Source of the DNA: an uncultured Rhodospirillaceae bacterium
Lineage (GTDB): Bacteria; Pseudomonadota; Alphaproteobacteria; Reyranellales; Reyranellaceae
NCBI GenBank assembly: GCA_945952105.1
Contig: CAMFGZ010000010.1
Coordinates: forward strand, 1-64,000
Direction of reading: 5' to 3'
Length of the DNA stretch: 64,000 nucleotides
In this document: positions 29,901 through 38,809 of the stretch, in pieces
Position numbering within the stretch: the first letter of the stretch is position 1
Layout of the letters: every line of letters starts with the position of its first letter
The notes under the pieces: generated by a model
Databases searched by the model: none
Seen by the model: only the letters and a program-made list of their open reading frames with translations
What the model was told of the DNA's origin: nothing
Translations under genes and position numbers: made by a program

Positions 29901-30542
29901 AGTTTCCAGGCTGGCCTCTACGCCAATTACAGCCAGGACAAGGTCTACGCTGATGCGATCGCGGGCTATGCCTACAGCGCCAACCAGATGTGGCGCAGCA
30001 TCGTCATCCCCGGCCTCGCGCCGCGTACCGCGATCGGCAACACCGGCGCCAACCAGTTCTACGGCCAGGTCGAAACCGGCTACCGCTTCGATCTCGGCGG
30101 CCTTGCCGACGCCTACGTCACGCCGTTCGCGCGCCTGCAGGCCTATACGGGCATGCAGAACGCCTTCACCGAAACCGGTGCGGGCTCGCTCAACCTGTCG
30201 GTCGCGCAGCAGACGACAAACTCTCTGCGCACGGTACTCGGCGCGCAGCTCGGCGGCGCGATGGATCTCGGCTGGCGCGACCGGCTCGCCATGAAGGTGC
30301 GCGTGGGCTGGAGCCACGAATACGCCGACACCGCGCGGCCGGTGACGGCCTCGTTCGCCGGCGCACCGGTGGCGCCCTTCACCACCTACGGGGTGGCGCC
30401 CCAGCGCGACGGCGTCGTGCTGGGCCTCGCCGCCAACACCGCCATTGCCGACGCGACCTCGATCTACCTGCGCTACGAGGGCGAGGTCTCCGGCCAGGAC
30501 AACGCACACGCTTTCACCGCCGGTTTCCGCATGAGCTGGTAG
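26952..30542 (+). CDS. Autotransporter with pepsin-like aspartic protease passenger domain and beta-helix
   Basis: The protein has 1196 residues. A signal peptide ends near AAAQS (residue 26). Residues ~35-390 show the bilobal aspartic-protease pattern: PFILDTGSLGLVAT (catalytic D70), ending LGVGFDRGG, then LPDSGISYMLV (second D274) and NLGRTFFENLNYLYDPVNGF, the C-terminal pepsin signature. C297 and C307 probably form a disulfide. Residues ~400-800 are NNG/NGGSF-type beta-helix repeats. An autotransporter linker leads to a ~285-residue barrel (about 912-1196) ending FRMSW. GTG at 26952 follows GGGGAG. The secreted protease would sit at the cell surface. The protease assignment is from motifs, not from a search. 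Confidence 0.85.
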   Translation: MKKSGWSATLVASLSVAFAGPAAAQSWNLYGNGGSFFVPLTFADYPAGGPQQAFVSLTLNGGGRNPFILDTGSLGLVATSGFYTPDTSTDMLLAPYASITYTTSGNNPTGPLYLTNVKIHGENGQWVTARVPVLAATNTNVAFHQLGVGFDRGGIMVGTNPNDISTPANNFWNMNTFLSLVSGPGVSTMQPGYVIGWNGFSNLGLGPGVLLGLNSQNTSNGFAFQKLASGGGSQSWYSIGGVQYPVQWSLQNGSVSVTSGSQTYDLGSLGQLPDSGISYMLVTAPNGGSVPVGTSHCSDMPGNQNNCLPAGSRVEVFLPGQSQPAYSFVSIAEPNPPIPPSIEPFGVQVSQGSSGFTNLGRTFFENLNYLYDPVNGFVGYQASGASGTTGYIVPMLALQGTLNLPDQFQTDFPTFLMGNLTVQQAGSGVLNGSIMGAGGLTLASGNLTLGGAGLYTGGTTVNGGLLTIASTGSLLGDVTVNGGGLVNNGMIGSSGALTVNAGSFVNNGMIVSNGTLAVNGGSFANSGMFSNGGTLAVNGGSFVNAATVGGNGQFSVNAGGGFFNNGTIGGNGQFTVNAGGGFINNGTFGGSSLLTVGVGGSFVNNGTVDTPIQWQMNSGSFVNNGTFNSSFANAGSAANVGTLTGSVINGSAGQFSNTGTITGSVANMGLFAQNGTITGNFTNLGLLSGTGTIGGDLINTGVVAPGNSIGALSVTGNYTQNGGVFQSEVNAARQSDRLNVAGTATIGAGSSLLIVPQSGVYAARTSYTLLNATGGINGAYASVASALPFLQPTLSYDANNVYLSLQIGGFARGALTPNQAAVGAVLDATVATATGDYATVIGALASLTAQQGQAAMNSISGQNYSGFSSSMVQGIQLFLGNFAGQAGGSGSLVGSTRVALAEACDVACDSTVPALWSAWGGALGGLGTMSGNGANAGSLTYSAGGFAGGLDRLVAQGLRIGVTAGYQNANQWVAGFSGQGNSNSFQAGLYANYSQDKVYADAIAGYAYSANQMWRSIVIPGLAPRTAIGNTGANQFYGQVETGYRFDLGGLADAYVTPFARLQAYTGMQNAFTETGAGSLNLSVAQQTTNSLRTVLGAQLGGAMDLGWRDRLAMKVRVGWSHEYADTARPVTASFAGAPVAPFTTYGVAPQRDGVVLGLAANTAIADATSIYLRYEGEVSGQDNAHAFTAGFRMSW
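28385..28770 (+). repeat. Tandem coding repeats of the beta-helix passenger
   Basis: Short related units encode NGG(G/S)F-V-N-N-G-(T/M)-I/F-G-G-type turns, each about 20-22 residues, in array within the first autotransporter. They are coding repeats, not a non-coding satellite. They support parallel beta-helix stacking and are prone to recombination. Confidence 0.75.
30048..30364 (+). repeat. Barrel segment identical to 33010-33326
   Basis: Every base of this 317-bp stretch is the same in the second autotransporter (offset +2962), while flanking sequence differs at scattered sites. It encodes the central part of the translocator barrel. Confidence 0.95.
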
Positions 30543-30605
30543 GCGCTCGCGATATCGCTTTCGGCTATGCGGAAATTGTTACGAATTTTCTCCGATGCCC
30601 CGATC

Positions 30606-30618
30606 TCTAACTGTTAGA
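30606..30618. promoter_or_regulatory. Palindrome upstream of the second autotransporter
   Basis: TCTAACTGTTAGA is a perfect 13-bp palindrome with a single central base, in an AT-rich stretch 40 bp ahead of the GTG start. A second short inverted repeat, AAATT/AATTT (30573-30588), lies before it. A protein-binding site or transcript hairpin are both possible. Confidence 0.4.
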
Positions 30619-30657
30619 TAACGGACTTCCGAAAGAGACTCACGTTAGGGGACTCGC

Positions 30658-33504
30658 GTGGGGGAGAGAAAGATAGGGCATGCCACGAGCGTTCACCGGA
30701 ACCTGACGGTTGTCGCGATCGGCGTGGCGAGTTTCAGCCTGTTTTCAGGATCGGCGCAGGCCCAGCTCGTCTTCAAAACCTATCAGTACGGCACCAGCGC
30801 CATCACGACGGTCACCGGAATCCGCGGCGACAACATGACGGGCAACTATTCGTTCACCGGCGGCACGGGCGGATTGCTTTTCGGCCTGTCGGCGGGCTCG
30901 ATCTCGCCCTTCCCGGACGCTACCGCCGGAGCTTCCAACTTTCCCGGCGCCACCAGTAGCACGCCCTACGGTCCGAGCGTGGGCTCCTCGTCGGGCATCC
31001 TCCGCGTGGTCGGAAGTTACATTACCGCCGCATCCAACCCCTACGATCTCGGCTACCTGTACGATGCGGCCGCGGCCCCGGGATCGCAGCTCACGACGCT
31101 GATCTATCCGGGCGGTGACACGCTCTACACCATCGCCCACAGCAACTTCGGCAACCAGGTCGTCGGCAATTACGACACCAGGTTCGCGACCGGCAATGCC
31201 TTCGTCTACGACATTCCGACCGGCGCCTTCACGACCAACAACAAGCCGGGTGCGGTCAGCACCACGGCCTACGGTGTCTATGGCAACAAGATCGCCGGCG
31301 GCTTCGCCGCCCCGACACTGCATGGCTACATCTACGATCAAACGACGCGCCTCTTCACGACCTACGACGCGCCCGGCGCGGTGGTCACGCATTTCGAGGG
31401 CATCACCAGCGGCGGCCGGGCCAACACCTACAATCTCGTCGCCGACTCCGTCGACATAAACGGCAATCCGCACGCCTGGGCGGTCCATGTCGATGCGGCG
31501 GGTATTGCGACCTGGACGGAGATCGCCGTGCCGGGCGCATTGGTGACATCGGCGAATTCGACCTATGGCGGCAATGTAATCGGCGTATATGTGCGGGACG
31601 GCGTGACCAGGGCCTATAGCGTCAACGTTCCGGGTCTCTACAACCCCGTTTCCAATTCGGCAAACCTCACGTCCGGCACTCCCGGCGCGGTGGGGATCAA
31701 CGGTGCGGGCGACGACGTCGTCAACAACGGATCGATCCAGATGTCGGGTGCCAATGCCATCGGCATCAGCAATGGCACCTACGGCGTCGTCACCAACTAC
31801 GGCACGATCGGTGTCACGGGCGCGGGCGGTATCGGCGTCGAGATGAAGGGCGAGTTCAGCACGCTGCTGAATGTGGGCACGATCGGTGCCTCGCCGGGCG
31901 GCTACGCGATTCGGACCGACGGCACGGCGTCGGGCTCACTGGTCGTCAACAACGGCGCCATCAACGGCCTGGTCTCGATTGCGGCCGGGCCCGATGCCCG
32001 CTTCGAGAATAGCGGCTGGCTCGGCATCGCGAGCGCAGGCGCCGGTGCGATGCATCAGATCAGCGGCACCTTCGTGCAGACATCGGCGGGAACGTTGGGC
32101 CTGCGGGTCTCGCCGACCGCGGCGGATTCGCTCGTCGTGAACGGAGCGGCGCGGCTGGCGGGCGGCCTGCAGGTCCTCGCGCAGCCCGGCACCTTCGCGC
32201 CGCGCTCGACCTATACGTTGGTGACGGCGACCGGCGGCCTGAGCGGCGCCTTTCAAAACGTGGCGAGCACCTCGCCGTTCCTCATCCCGACTCTTAGCTA
32301 CGACGCCAACAACGCCTATCTCATGTTGCAGGTCGGTGGCTTTGCGCAGGCGGCGCTGACGCCGAACCAGGCGGCGGTCGGCGCGGTGCTCGACGCGACG
32401 GCGCCCGCTGCGACAGGCGATTACGCAACCGTCGTCAGTGCGCTCGCGGGCCTGTCCGTGCAACAGGGCCAGGCGGTGATGAACGCGATCAGCGGTCAGA
32501 ACTATTCCGGCTTCTCGAACTCGATGGTGCAGGGCATCCAGCTCTTCCTCGGCAACTTCGCGGGACAGGCGGGCAGCGGCGGTGGTTCCGGAGGCTCGAG
32601 CCGCGTCGCGCTCGCGGAGGCCTGCGTCGCCGCCTGCGACGCCGCCACGCCGGCGCTGTGGGGTGCCTGGGGTGGCGCGCTGGGCGGGCTCGGCACGATG
32701 AGCGGCAGCGGCGCGAATGCCGGCTCGCAGACCTACAGCGTCGGCGGCTTCGCGGCAGGCCTCGACCGCGTGGTGATGCCCAACCTCCGGGTCGGTGCCA
32801 CGATCGGATATCAGAACAGCAACCAGTGGGTCGCGGGCTTCAGCGGCCAGGGCAACTCGAACAGTTTCCAGGCTGGCCTCTACGCCAATTACAGCCAGGA
32901 CAAGGTCTATGCCGACGCGATCGCCGGCTATGCCTACAGCGCCAACCAGATGACGCGCAGCATCGCGATTCCCGGTCTCGGTGCGCGCACGGCCATGGGG
33001 CTCACCGGTGCCAACCAGTTCTACGGCCAGGTCGAAACCGGCTACCGCTTCGATCTCGGCGGCCTTGCCGACGCCTACGTCACGCCGTTCGCGCGCCTGC
33101 AGGCCTATACGGGCATGCAGAACGCCTTCACCGAAACCGGTGCGGGCTCGCTCAACCTGTCGGTCGCGCAGCAGACGACAAACTCTCTGCGCACGGTACT
33201 CGGCGCGCAGCTCGGCGGCGCGATGGATCTCGGCTGGCGCGACCGGCTCGCCATGAAGGTGCGCGTGGGCTGGAGCCACGAATACGCCGACACCGCGCGG
33301 CCGGTGACGGCCTCGTTCGCCGGCGCGCCGGCCGCCCCCTTCACTACCTACGGGGTGGCGCCGCAGCGTGACGGTGTCGTCCTCGGGCTCGCGGCCTCCA
33401 CCACGGTTGCCGAAGCGCTCAATATTTTCTTGCGCTACGATGGCGAAATCTCCGGCCAGGACAATGCGCACGCCTTAACCGCCGGCTTCCGCATGAGCTG
33501 GTAG
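30658..33504 (+). CDS. Autotransporter with HAF-like propeller repeats in the passenger
   Basis: The protein has 948 residues. It has a signal peptide ending SAQAQ. Residues ~45-325 hold repeated units of the type G-I-x-G-N-x-I-x-G-x-Y/F ... Y-D ... F-T-T-x-D-x-P-G-A (YGVYGNKIAGGFAAPTLHGY, LFTTYDAPGAVVTHFEGI), like the extracellular HAF repeat, which may form a beta-propeller. Short beta-helix turns follow (GTIGVTGAGGIGVE) and then a linker and barrel from about residue 666 ending FRMSW. The barrel is nearly identical to the upstream autotransporter while the passenger is unrelated. GTG start at 30658 with AGGGG upstream. The ligand or substrate is unknown. Confidence 0.82.
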   Translation: MGERKIGHATSVHRNLTVVAIGVASFSLFSGSAQAQLVFKTYQYGTSAITTVTGIRGDNMTGNYSFTGGTGGLLFGLSAGSISPFPDATAGASNFPGATSSTPYGPSVGSSSGILRVVGSYITAASNPYDLGYLYDAAAAPGSQLTTLIYPGGDTLYTIAHSNFGNQVVGNYDTRFATGNAFVYDIPTGAFTTNNKPGAVSTTAYGVYGNKIAGGFAAPTLHGYIYDQTTRLFTTYDAPGAVVTHFEGITSGGRANTYNLVADSVDINGNPHAWAVHVDAAGIATWTEIAVPGALVTSANSTYGGNVIGVYVRDGVTRAYSVNVPGLYNPVSNSANLTSGTPGAVGINGAGDDVVNNGSIQMSGANAIGISNGTYGVVTNYGTIGVTGAGGIGVEMKGEFSTLLNVGTIGASPGGYAIRTDGTASGSLVVNNGAINGLVSIAAGPDARFENSGWLGIASAGAGAMHQISGTFVQTSAGTLGLRVSPTAADSLVVNGAARLAGGLQVLAQPGTFAPRSTYTLVTATGGLSGAFQNVASTSPFLIPTLSYDANNAYLMLQVGGFAQAALTPNQAAVGAVLDATAPAATGDYATVVSALAGLSVQQGQAVMNAISGQNYSGFSNSMVQGIQLFLGNFAGQAGSGGGSGGSSRVALAEACVAACDAATPALWGAWGGALGGLGTMSGSGANAGSQTYSVGGFAAGLDRVVMPNLRVGATIGYQNSNQWVAGFSGQGNSNSFQAGLYANYSQDKVYADAIAGYAYSANQMTRSIAIPGLGARTAMGLTGANQFYGQVETGYRFDLGGLADAYVTPFARLQAYTGMQNAFTETGAGSLNLSVAQQTTNSLRTVLGAQLGGAMDLGWRDRLAMKVRVGWSHEYADTARPVTASFAGAPAAPFTTYGVAPQRDGVVLGLAASTTVAEALNIFLRYDGEISGQDNAHALTAGFRMSW
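33010..33326 (+). repeat. Barrel segment identical to 30048-30364
   Basis: This is the second copy of the 317-bp identical stretch. Identity ends where 30365 (A) faces 33327 (G), and begins after 30047 (C) faces 33009 (T). Confidence 0.95.
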
Positions 33505-33513
33505 GGAACGCTT

Positions 33514-33548
33514 CCGCCGCGCCGCGGTTTTATCGGCGGGATGTGTTT
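33514..33548 (+). terminator. Weak terminator-like hairpin after the autotransporters
   Basis: CCGCCG (33514-33519) can pair with CGGCGG (33534-33539) across a 14-nt loop. A run of seven T starts 6 nt later. Loop size and the gap make it a weak terminator. Confidence 0.4.
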
Positions 33549-33612
33549 TTTTGCCATTTTCTCCCGGCAAGGGTTTGTGCAGGCCAAACTGGGAAACGTT
33601 CGATTCGATGCG

Positions 33613-34614
33613 ATGAGTAACCTGCGTATTGTCCTGCTGCTCGCGGCGACCCTCATGGGGTGCGCGCCCGTGGTCGTCCCGGCCGGCGCTCCTGTCCGGC
33701 CGCCGGCGCTCGAAGCCGACCGGTACGTCGCGGCCGACGGCAGCGTGCTCAAGCTGTCCGTTTGGCCCGCTGAGGGAGGAACGCCCAAGGCGATCATCCT
33801 TGGCATCCACGGATTCGGGGACTACCGCAAGGCGTGGGACGAACCGGCGGAAATTTGGGCCGCCGACGGCATCACCACCATCGCCTATGACCAGCGCGGT
33901 TTCGGTTCCAGTGCCACGCGCGGCCGCTGGGCGGGGACGGCCACGATGGTCGACGACATCCGGACCGTCGCCTCGCTCATCCGGCAGAAGTATCCCGGCG
34001 TGCCGCTCTATCTCGCGGGCGAAAGCATGGGCGGTGCGCTCGTGATGGCTGCGGCGGACAAGAATCTCGACGTCGACGGCCTGATCCTGGTCGCCGCGGC
34101 GCTGCGGTCGCGCGATACGCTGGGTCCATTCCTGAGCGGCGGGCTTTCCTTCTTCGCGCACACCGTGCCATGGCTTCCGTCCGGACCGACCTCCATCGAT
34201 TTCCAGCCGACGGACAATCCCAAGACGATGGAGAAGATGCGCAACGACGCCATGATCCTGCGCAATCCCCGTGTCGATCTGGGGTACGGGCTGGTCGAGG
34301 CGATGGATGCGGGGAAGGCGGCGGCGCCGACGATCGACAAGCCCTATCTGATGCTGCATGGAATCGGCGACCGCCTTGTTCCGATCGAGCCCGTGCGCTC
34401 GGCGATCGAACTGATGCCCAGACGTCCTGATTCGCATCTCGCCTTCTACCGCAACGGCTATCACATGCTGCTGCGCGACAAGCAGGGCGCGCTGGTCGCC
34501 AAGGATGTCGCCGCCTGGATCCACGACAAGGACCAGCCCCTGCCGTCCGGCGCCGACGTCCAGATGTCGCGGCCGGAGCTGGCCAGGCTGTGGGGCAGCA
34601 AGCGCGGCGACTGA
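33613..34614 (+). CDS. Lipoprotein alpha/beta hydrolase (monoacylglycerol-lipase-like)
   Basis: The protein has 333 residues. It has a lipobox (LLAATLMGCAP) so is probably anchored in the membrane facing the periplasm. The hydrolase core carries HGFGDYRKAW (oxyanion region), DQRGFGSS, the nucleophile elbow GESMGGALV, GIGDRLVP (acid Asp) and NGYHMLL (catalytic His). This order fits the Hydrolase_4 group of monoacylglycerol lipases/lysophospholipases. ATG at 33613 is used because it starts the signal peptide. A longer frame to 33541 lacks support. The real substrate is unknown, and activity on lysophospholipid or small esters is inferred. Confidence 0.85.
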   Translation: MSNLRIVLLLAATLMGCAPVVVPAGAPVRPPALEADRYVAADGSVLKLSVWPAEGGTPKAIILGIHGFGDYRKAWDEPAEIWAADGITTIAYDQRGFGSSATRGRWAGTATMVDDIRTVASLIRQKYPGVPLYLAGESMGGALVMAAADKNLDVDGLILVAAALRSRDTLGPFLSGGLSFFAHTVPWLPSGPTSIDFQPTDNPKTMEKMRNDAMILRNPRVDLGYGLVEAMDAGKAAAPTIDKPYLMLHGIGDRLVPIEPVRSAIELMPRRPDSHLAFYRNGYHMLLRDKQGALVAKDVAAWIHDKDQPLPSGADVQMSRPELARLWGSKRGD

Positions 34615-34692
34615 TCCGCTTTCAGGCGCTTGCCGTTCGCGTCCGGTGTCCTATATCACCGCCGGAAAATCCATGGCGAGGACACAAGCGCA

Positions 34693-36600
34693 ATGAACGG
34701 CGACGGTTCGGCGGCCCAGGGCAGCCCGGAGAAGCACCAGTTCCAGGCCGAGGTGGCCGAACTTCTCAACCTGATGATCCACTCCGTCTATTCCGAGACG
34801 GATGTATTCCTGCGCGAGCTGGTGTCGAACGCCTCCGACGCCTGCGACAAGGTCCGCTACGAGGCCATCGCCCGGCCGGAATTGCTGGCCGGCGACGAGC
34901 GGCTCGCGATCCGCATCAAGCCCGATGCGACCGCCAGGACCCTGACGATTGCCGACAACGGCATCGGCATGGACCGGCAGGAGCTGATCGACAATCTCGG
35001 CACCCTGGCGCGCTCCGGCACCAAGGCCTTCCTGAAGGGATTGAAGGACGCCAAGGAGGGGCTGGGCCTCATCGGCCAGTTCGGCGTGGGTTTCTATGCT
35101 GCCTTCATGGTGGCCGACCGCATCGAGGTGACGAGCCGGCGTGCCGGCTCGGCCGAAGCCTGGACCTGGACCTCCGCCAGCGGTGCGGGCTTCGAAGTGG
35201 CGCCTGCCACGGAAGGGCAGGCGGCCAGGGTCAGCCGCGGCACCGAGATCGTGCTGCACCTCAAGGAGGACGCCGTGCGCTATCTCCAGCCCTACGAGCT
35301 GGAGCGTATCGTGCGGACCTATTCCGACCATGTGCTGTTCCCGATCGAGCTGATCGACGACAAGGGCGAGGCGCGCCAGGTCAATGCCGCGAGCGCGCTG
35401 TGGCAGCGCTCGAAGTCGGAGGTCAAGCCCGAGGACTACACGCAGGCCTATCGCTCGCTCGCCATGGCCTTCGACGAGCCGGCGCTGACCCTGCATTACA
35501 AGGTCGAGGGACGGCAGTCCTATGCGGTGCTGCTGTTCGTGCCGAGCACGCCGCCGTTCGATCTCACCGATCCGGCGCGCAAGGGGCGGGTGAAGCTCTA
35601 CGTCCGTCGCGTCTATATCACCGACGATGCCGAGTTGTTGCCCGCCTATCTGCGCTTCGTGCGCGGCGTGGTCGACAGCGAGGACCTGCCGCTCAACCTG
35701 TCGCGCGAGATGCTGCAGAACAATCCGCAGGTTCGCCAGATCCGTTCGGGATTGGTCGGTCGCGTCCTGTCGGAACTCGAAGGCACCGCCACGAAGGACG
35801 CGGAAACCTACGGCAAGATCTGGGAGACCTTCGGCCCGATCCTCAAGGAAGGATTGTACGAGGACGGCGAGCGCCGCGCACAAATCCTAAGCCTCGCACG
35901 CTTCGCCTCGACGGCCGGCGACGCGCCCCGCTCGATCAAGGAATACGTCACCGACCTCAAGCCGAACCAGACCGAGATCTATTATCTGGTGGGCGACAGC
36001 CTGGAGCGGCTGAAGTCCAATCCGAAGCTCGAGGCCGCCAAGGCGAGGGGCGTCGAGGTGCTGCTGCTGACCGATCCGGTCGATGCCTTCTGGACGACCC
36101 TGCCGCAGGAGTTCGAGGGCAAGCCGCTCAAGTCGCTGAGCCAGGGCGAGGTCGATTTCGGCCTTATCCCGCTGGTCGACGAAAGGAAGCCCGAAGACAG
36201 CGCGGTCGATGCCGAGGACGACGCATCGGTGCTGGCGGCGGCGAAGGACGTGCTGGGCGATGCGGTCGCGGACGTGAAGGCCTCGACCAGGCTCACCGAC
36301 AGCGCCTCCTGCCTGGTGGCCAGTGCGCAGGGCAGGGATCGCGAGCTCGAGCGCCTGCTGGAGCGCCAGAACCGCGGTACCGGCGCCAAGCCCATCCTCG
36401 AACTGAACATGAAGCACGCGATGGTCCGCTTGCTGGGTGCAGCGAAGAAGGAGGAGCGGACGCAGGACATCGAGGCGCTCGCCAACCTGCTGCTCGACCA
36501 GGCCCGCATCCTCGACGGGGAAATCCCGGCCGATCCCGCCGCCTTCGCACGTCGTCTGAACGACTATGTCGTGCGGGCGTTGAAGGGAGGCGTCGCCTAG
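34693..36600 (+). CDS. htpG: Chaperone HtpG (Hsp90)
   Basis: The protein has 635 residues, standard for bacterial Hsp90. It is an ATP-dependent cytosolic dimeric chaperone. The GHKL ATP site is intact: [33 protein letters not shown] and [14 protein letters not shown]. The middle domain has [11 protein letters not shown] and [14 protein letters not shown] with the ATPase-activating Arg. The C-terminal dimerisation domain follows. The ATG at 34693 gives the usual short N-terminus ahead of [15 protein letters not shown]. No heat-shock promoter was recognised upstream. Confidence 0.95.
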   Translation: MNGDGSAAQGSPEKHQFQAEVAELLNLMIHSVYSETDVFLRELVSNASDACDKVRYEAIARPELLAGDERLAIRIKPDATARTLTIADNGIGMDRQELIDNLGTLARSGTKAFLKGLKDAKEGLGLIGQFGVGFYAAFMVADRIEVTSRRAGSAEAWTWTSASGAGFEVAPATEGQAARVSRGTEIVLHLKEDAVRYLQPYELERIVRTYSDHVLFPIELIDDKGEARQVNAASALWQRSKSEVKPEDYTQAYRSLAMAFDEPALTLHYKVEGRQSYAVLLFVPSTPPFDLTDPARKGRVKLYVRRVYITDDAELLPAYLRFVRGVVDSEDLPLNLSREMLQNNPQVRQIRSGLVGRVLSELEGTATKDAETYGKIWETFGPILKEGLYEDGERRAQILSLARFASTAGDAPRSIKEYVTDLKPNQTEIYYLVGDSLERLKSNPKLEAAKARGVEVLLLTDPVDAFWTTLPQEFEGKPLKSLSQGEVDFGLIPLVDERKPEDSAVDAEDDASVLAAAKDVLGDAVADVKASTRLTDSASCLVASAQGRDRELERLLERQNRGTGAKPILELNMKHAMVRLLGAAKKEERTQDIEALANLLLDQARILDGEIPADPAAFARRLNDYVVRALKGGVA

Positions 36601-36726
36601 CGACGCGGCAGGCACATTTCGTTCCGGCGTGCAGTCGAGCCGCGTCGATTGCGCTTGTCGTCGCGAGCGCCGTACCTGCAGACTTTTCGGCACAGCCGAA
36701 GAGCTGCGAGTAACGGAGGAAACGAG

Positions 36727-37710
36727 ATGTCCCACAGCCGTACCATCGGCCGCCGCACCCTGCTGGGCGCCACCGTCGGCGCGCTGGCCGCGCCCGCCAT
36801 CGTGCAGGCGCAGGCCTGGCCCAACAAGCCGGTGCGCGTGGTCAACGCCTACAGCGCGGGCGGTACCGCGGACGTCGTCTGCCGCATCTACTGCCAGGCG
36901 CTGGGCGAGAAGCTCGGTCAAGCCTTCACCGTCGACAACAAGCCCGGTGCGGCCGGCACCATCGCCGCCCAGATCGTTGTGCGCGCACCCAACGACGGTT
37001 ACACGATCCTCTACGACGCGACCGCGCAGTCGGTGAACCCGTCGCTGTTCGCGGGCAAGCTCCCCTACGACACGCAGCGCGAACTCCTTCCGATCGCCCA
37101 GACGATGCAGACGCCCGTCACGCTGGTGCGCAACGCGCAGTTTCCCGCCAAGACCATCCCCGAACTCATCGCCCTGGCGAAGGCCAAGCCGGGCACCCTC
37201 GATTGCGCCTCGACTGGCATCGGCACGGTGCAGCACGTCTCCCTGGAGCTGCTGAACCAGAAGGCCGGCATCAAGATCAATCATGTTCCGTACAAGGAGA
37301 TGGGCTCGGTCCGGAACGACCTGTTCGCCGGGCGCATCCCGCTGCTGTTCAACAATGTCCCGGGCACCGTGGCGCTGCTGACCTCGAAGGATGTGTCTTG
37401 CATGGCGCATACCGGCCCAAGGCCGGTCGACGTGCTGCCGGGCGTTCCTGCCATCTCGGAGGTCATTCCGGGTTTCGAGACCTGGGAATGGAACGGTCTG
37501 TTCGCGCCGGCGGGCACCGATCCCGCCCTGATCTCGCGCCTCAATACCGAGGTCAATGCCGTCATGAAGATGGAAGGCGTCGCGAAGCGGCTCGCCGAGC
37601 TGGGCGCGCTGACACAGGCCAACACGGTCGCGGAGTTCACGGCGTTCCGTGAGAAGCAGATCGCCTTCTTCGCCGAGATGGTGAAGAGCGCCGACATCCG
37701 CATCGAATAG
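36727..37710 (+). CDS. Bug/TTT-family solute-binding protein
   Basis: The protein has 327 residues. It has a signal peptide with a twin-Arg start (TIGRRTLLGATVGALAAP) that may be Tat-dependent. The mature protein has the Bug receptor pattern: PVRVVNAYSAGGTADVVCRIYCQ, FTVDNKPGAAGTIAA, APNDGYTILYDATAQSVNPSLF, HVPYKEMG and the C-terminal WEWNGLFAPAGTDP. Members bind carboxylates, amides or aromatic acids for TctABC-type transporters or sensors. No TctAB membrane genes are nearby. The next gene, an amidohydrolase, is 13 nt downstream and likely co-transcribed. GGAGGAA precedes the ATG. Confidence 0.88.
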   Translation: MSHSRTIGRRTLLGATVGALAAPAIVQAQAWPNKPVRVVNAYSAGGTADVVCRIYCQALGEKLGQAFTVDNKPGAAGTIAAQIVVRAPNDGYTILYDATAQSVNPSLFAGKLPYDTQRELLPIAQTMQTPVTLVRNAQFPAKTIPELIALAKAKPGTLDCASTGIGTVQHVSLELLNQKAGIKINHVPYKEMGSVRNDLFAGRIPLLFNNVPGTVALLTSKDVSCMAHTGPRPVDVLPGVPAISEVIPGFETWEWNGLFAPAGTDPALISRLNTEVNAVMKMEGVAKRLAELGALTQANTVAEFTAFREKQIAFFAEMVKSADIRIE

Positions 37711-37723
37711 GGAGCAGACGACG

Positions 37724-38809
37724 ATGGCCGAGAACGATCCGCTGCTCGGCCATGGCCGGCAGATCATCGTGCGCGAGGATTGGCTGAGCCTCACCGGCGA
37801 GCCGATCCTCGAACCCGGGCTGCCGATCGTCGACCCGCACCATCATCTCTGGGAGCGCAACGGCGGCCATTCCTACCTCCTGCCGCAACTCCTGGCCGAC
37901 ACGGCGACCGGCCACGACGTGCGCGCGACCATCTTCGTGCAATGCGGGGAGATGTACCGTGCCTCCGGTCCTGCCGACGAGCAGTCGCTCGGCGAGACTG
38001 AGTTCGTGACCGGCGCGGCCGCCGTCAGCGCGAGCGGTCGTCATGGGCCGGTACGGGCCTGCGCCGGCATCATAGGAATGGTCGACCTCACCCTGGGTGA
38101 TCGCGTTGAGCCGCTGCTGGAAAAGCATCGCGCGGTGGCCGGAGGCCGCTTCTGCGGCATTCGCAACCGCACCGCCTGGCATCCCTCGCCGGACGTCACC
38201 TCGAACCTCGTGATGAAGCCGCCGGGGCCGCTCGAACATCCTGCCTTTCATGATGGTGCGCGGCGGCTCGCGAAGCAGGGCCTGCCGCTCGACGTCTGGG
38301 CCTATCACACGCAGCTGCCGCACGTGATCAATCTCGCGAAAGCCGCACCGGAACTGACGATCGTCGTCGACCATGTCGGGGGTCCGCTCGGCATCGGTCC
38401 GTTCCGCGGCAAGCATGCCGAGGTCTATCCCGAATGGAAGCAGCGCATGATGGAGCTGGCGGAGTTGCCCAACGTGCGCGTGAAGCTGGGCGGCCTGACC
38501 ATGTTCGTGAACGGCTTCGACTTCCACAAGCAGCGGAAGCCGCCGGGTTCGGAAGAGCTGGCGAAGACCTGGGCGCCCTATATCGAGCCCTGCATCGAGG
38601 CGTTTGGTGTCGACCGCTGCATGTTCGAGAGCAACTTCCCCGTGGACAAGGGCCAGTGCAGCTACCCGGTCCTGTGGAACGCCTTCAAGCGCCTGACCGA
38701 AAAGGCCGGCGCCGCGGAGAAGACAGCGCTTTACAGCGGCACCGCCACGCGCACCTACGGTCTCGACCGTCTTCCCGCGGCGCTGGCGATCGACCTCTCT
38801 GTGCGATAG
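37724..38809 (+). CDS. Amidohydrolase-2 family TIM-barrel hydrolase
   Basis: The protein has 361 residues. The metal-binding start VDPHHHLWERNG and later DVWAYHTQLPHV, VVDHVGGPLG and CMFESNFPVDKG fit the amidohydrolase-2 (PF04909) family, which includes lactonases such as 2-pyrone-4,6-dicarboxylate hydrolase and L-fucono-lactonase-like enzymes, plus decarboxylases. The real substrate is not shown. It is very close to the Bug-type binding protein gene, so together they may scavenge a carboxylate or lactone. The start ATG at 37724 follows GGGAG. Confidence 0.85.
   Translation: MAENDPLLGHGRQIIVREDWLSLTGEPILEPGLPIVDPHHHLWERNGGHSYLLPQLLADTATGHDVRATIFVQCGEMYRASGPADEQSLGETEFVTGAAAVSASGRHGPVRACAGIIGMVDLTLGDRVEPLLEKHRAVAGGRFCGIRNRTAWHPSPDVTSNLVMKPPGPLEHPAFHDGARRLAKQGLPLDVWAYHTQLPHVINLAKAAPELTIVVDHVGGPLGIGPFRGKHAEVYPEWKQRMMELAELPNVRVKLGGLTMFVNGFDFHKQRKPPGSEELAKTWAPYIEPCIEAFGVDRCMFESNFPVDKGQCSYPVLWNAFKRLTEKAGAAEKTALYSGTATRTYGLDRLPAALAIDLSVR

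Noticed and set aside
26781..30509. Long minus-strand open frame opposite the first autotransporter
   Set aside because: Shadow of the repetitive passenger coding sequence; the plus-strand protein has clear signal, passenger and barrel.
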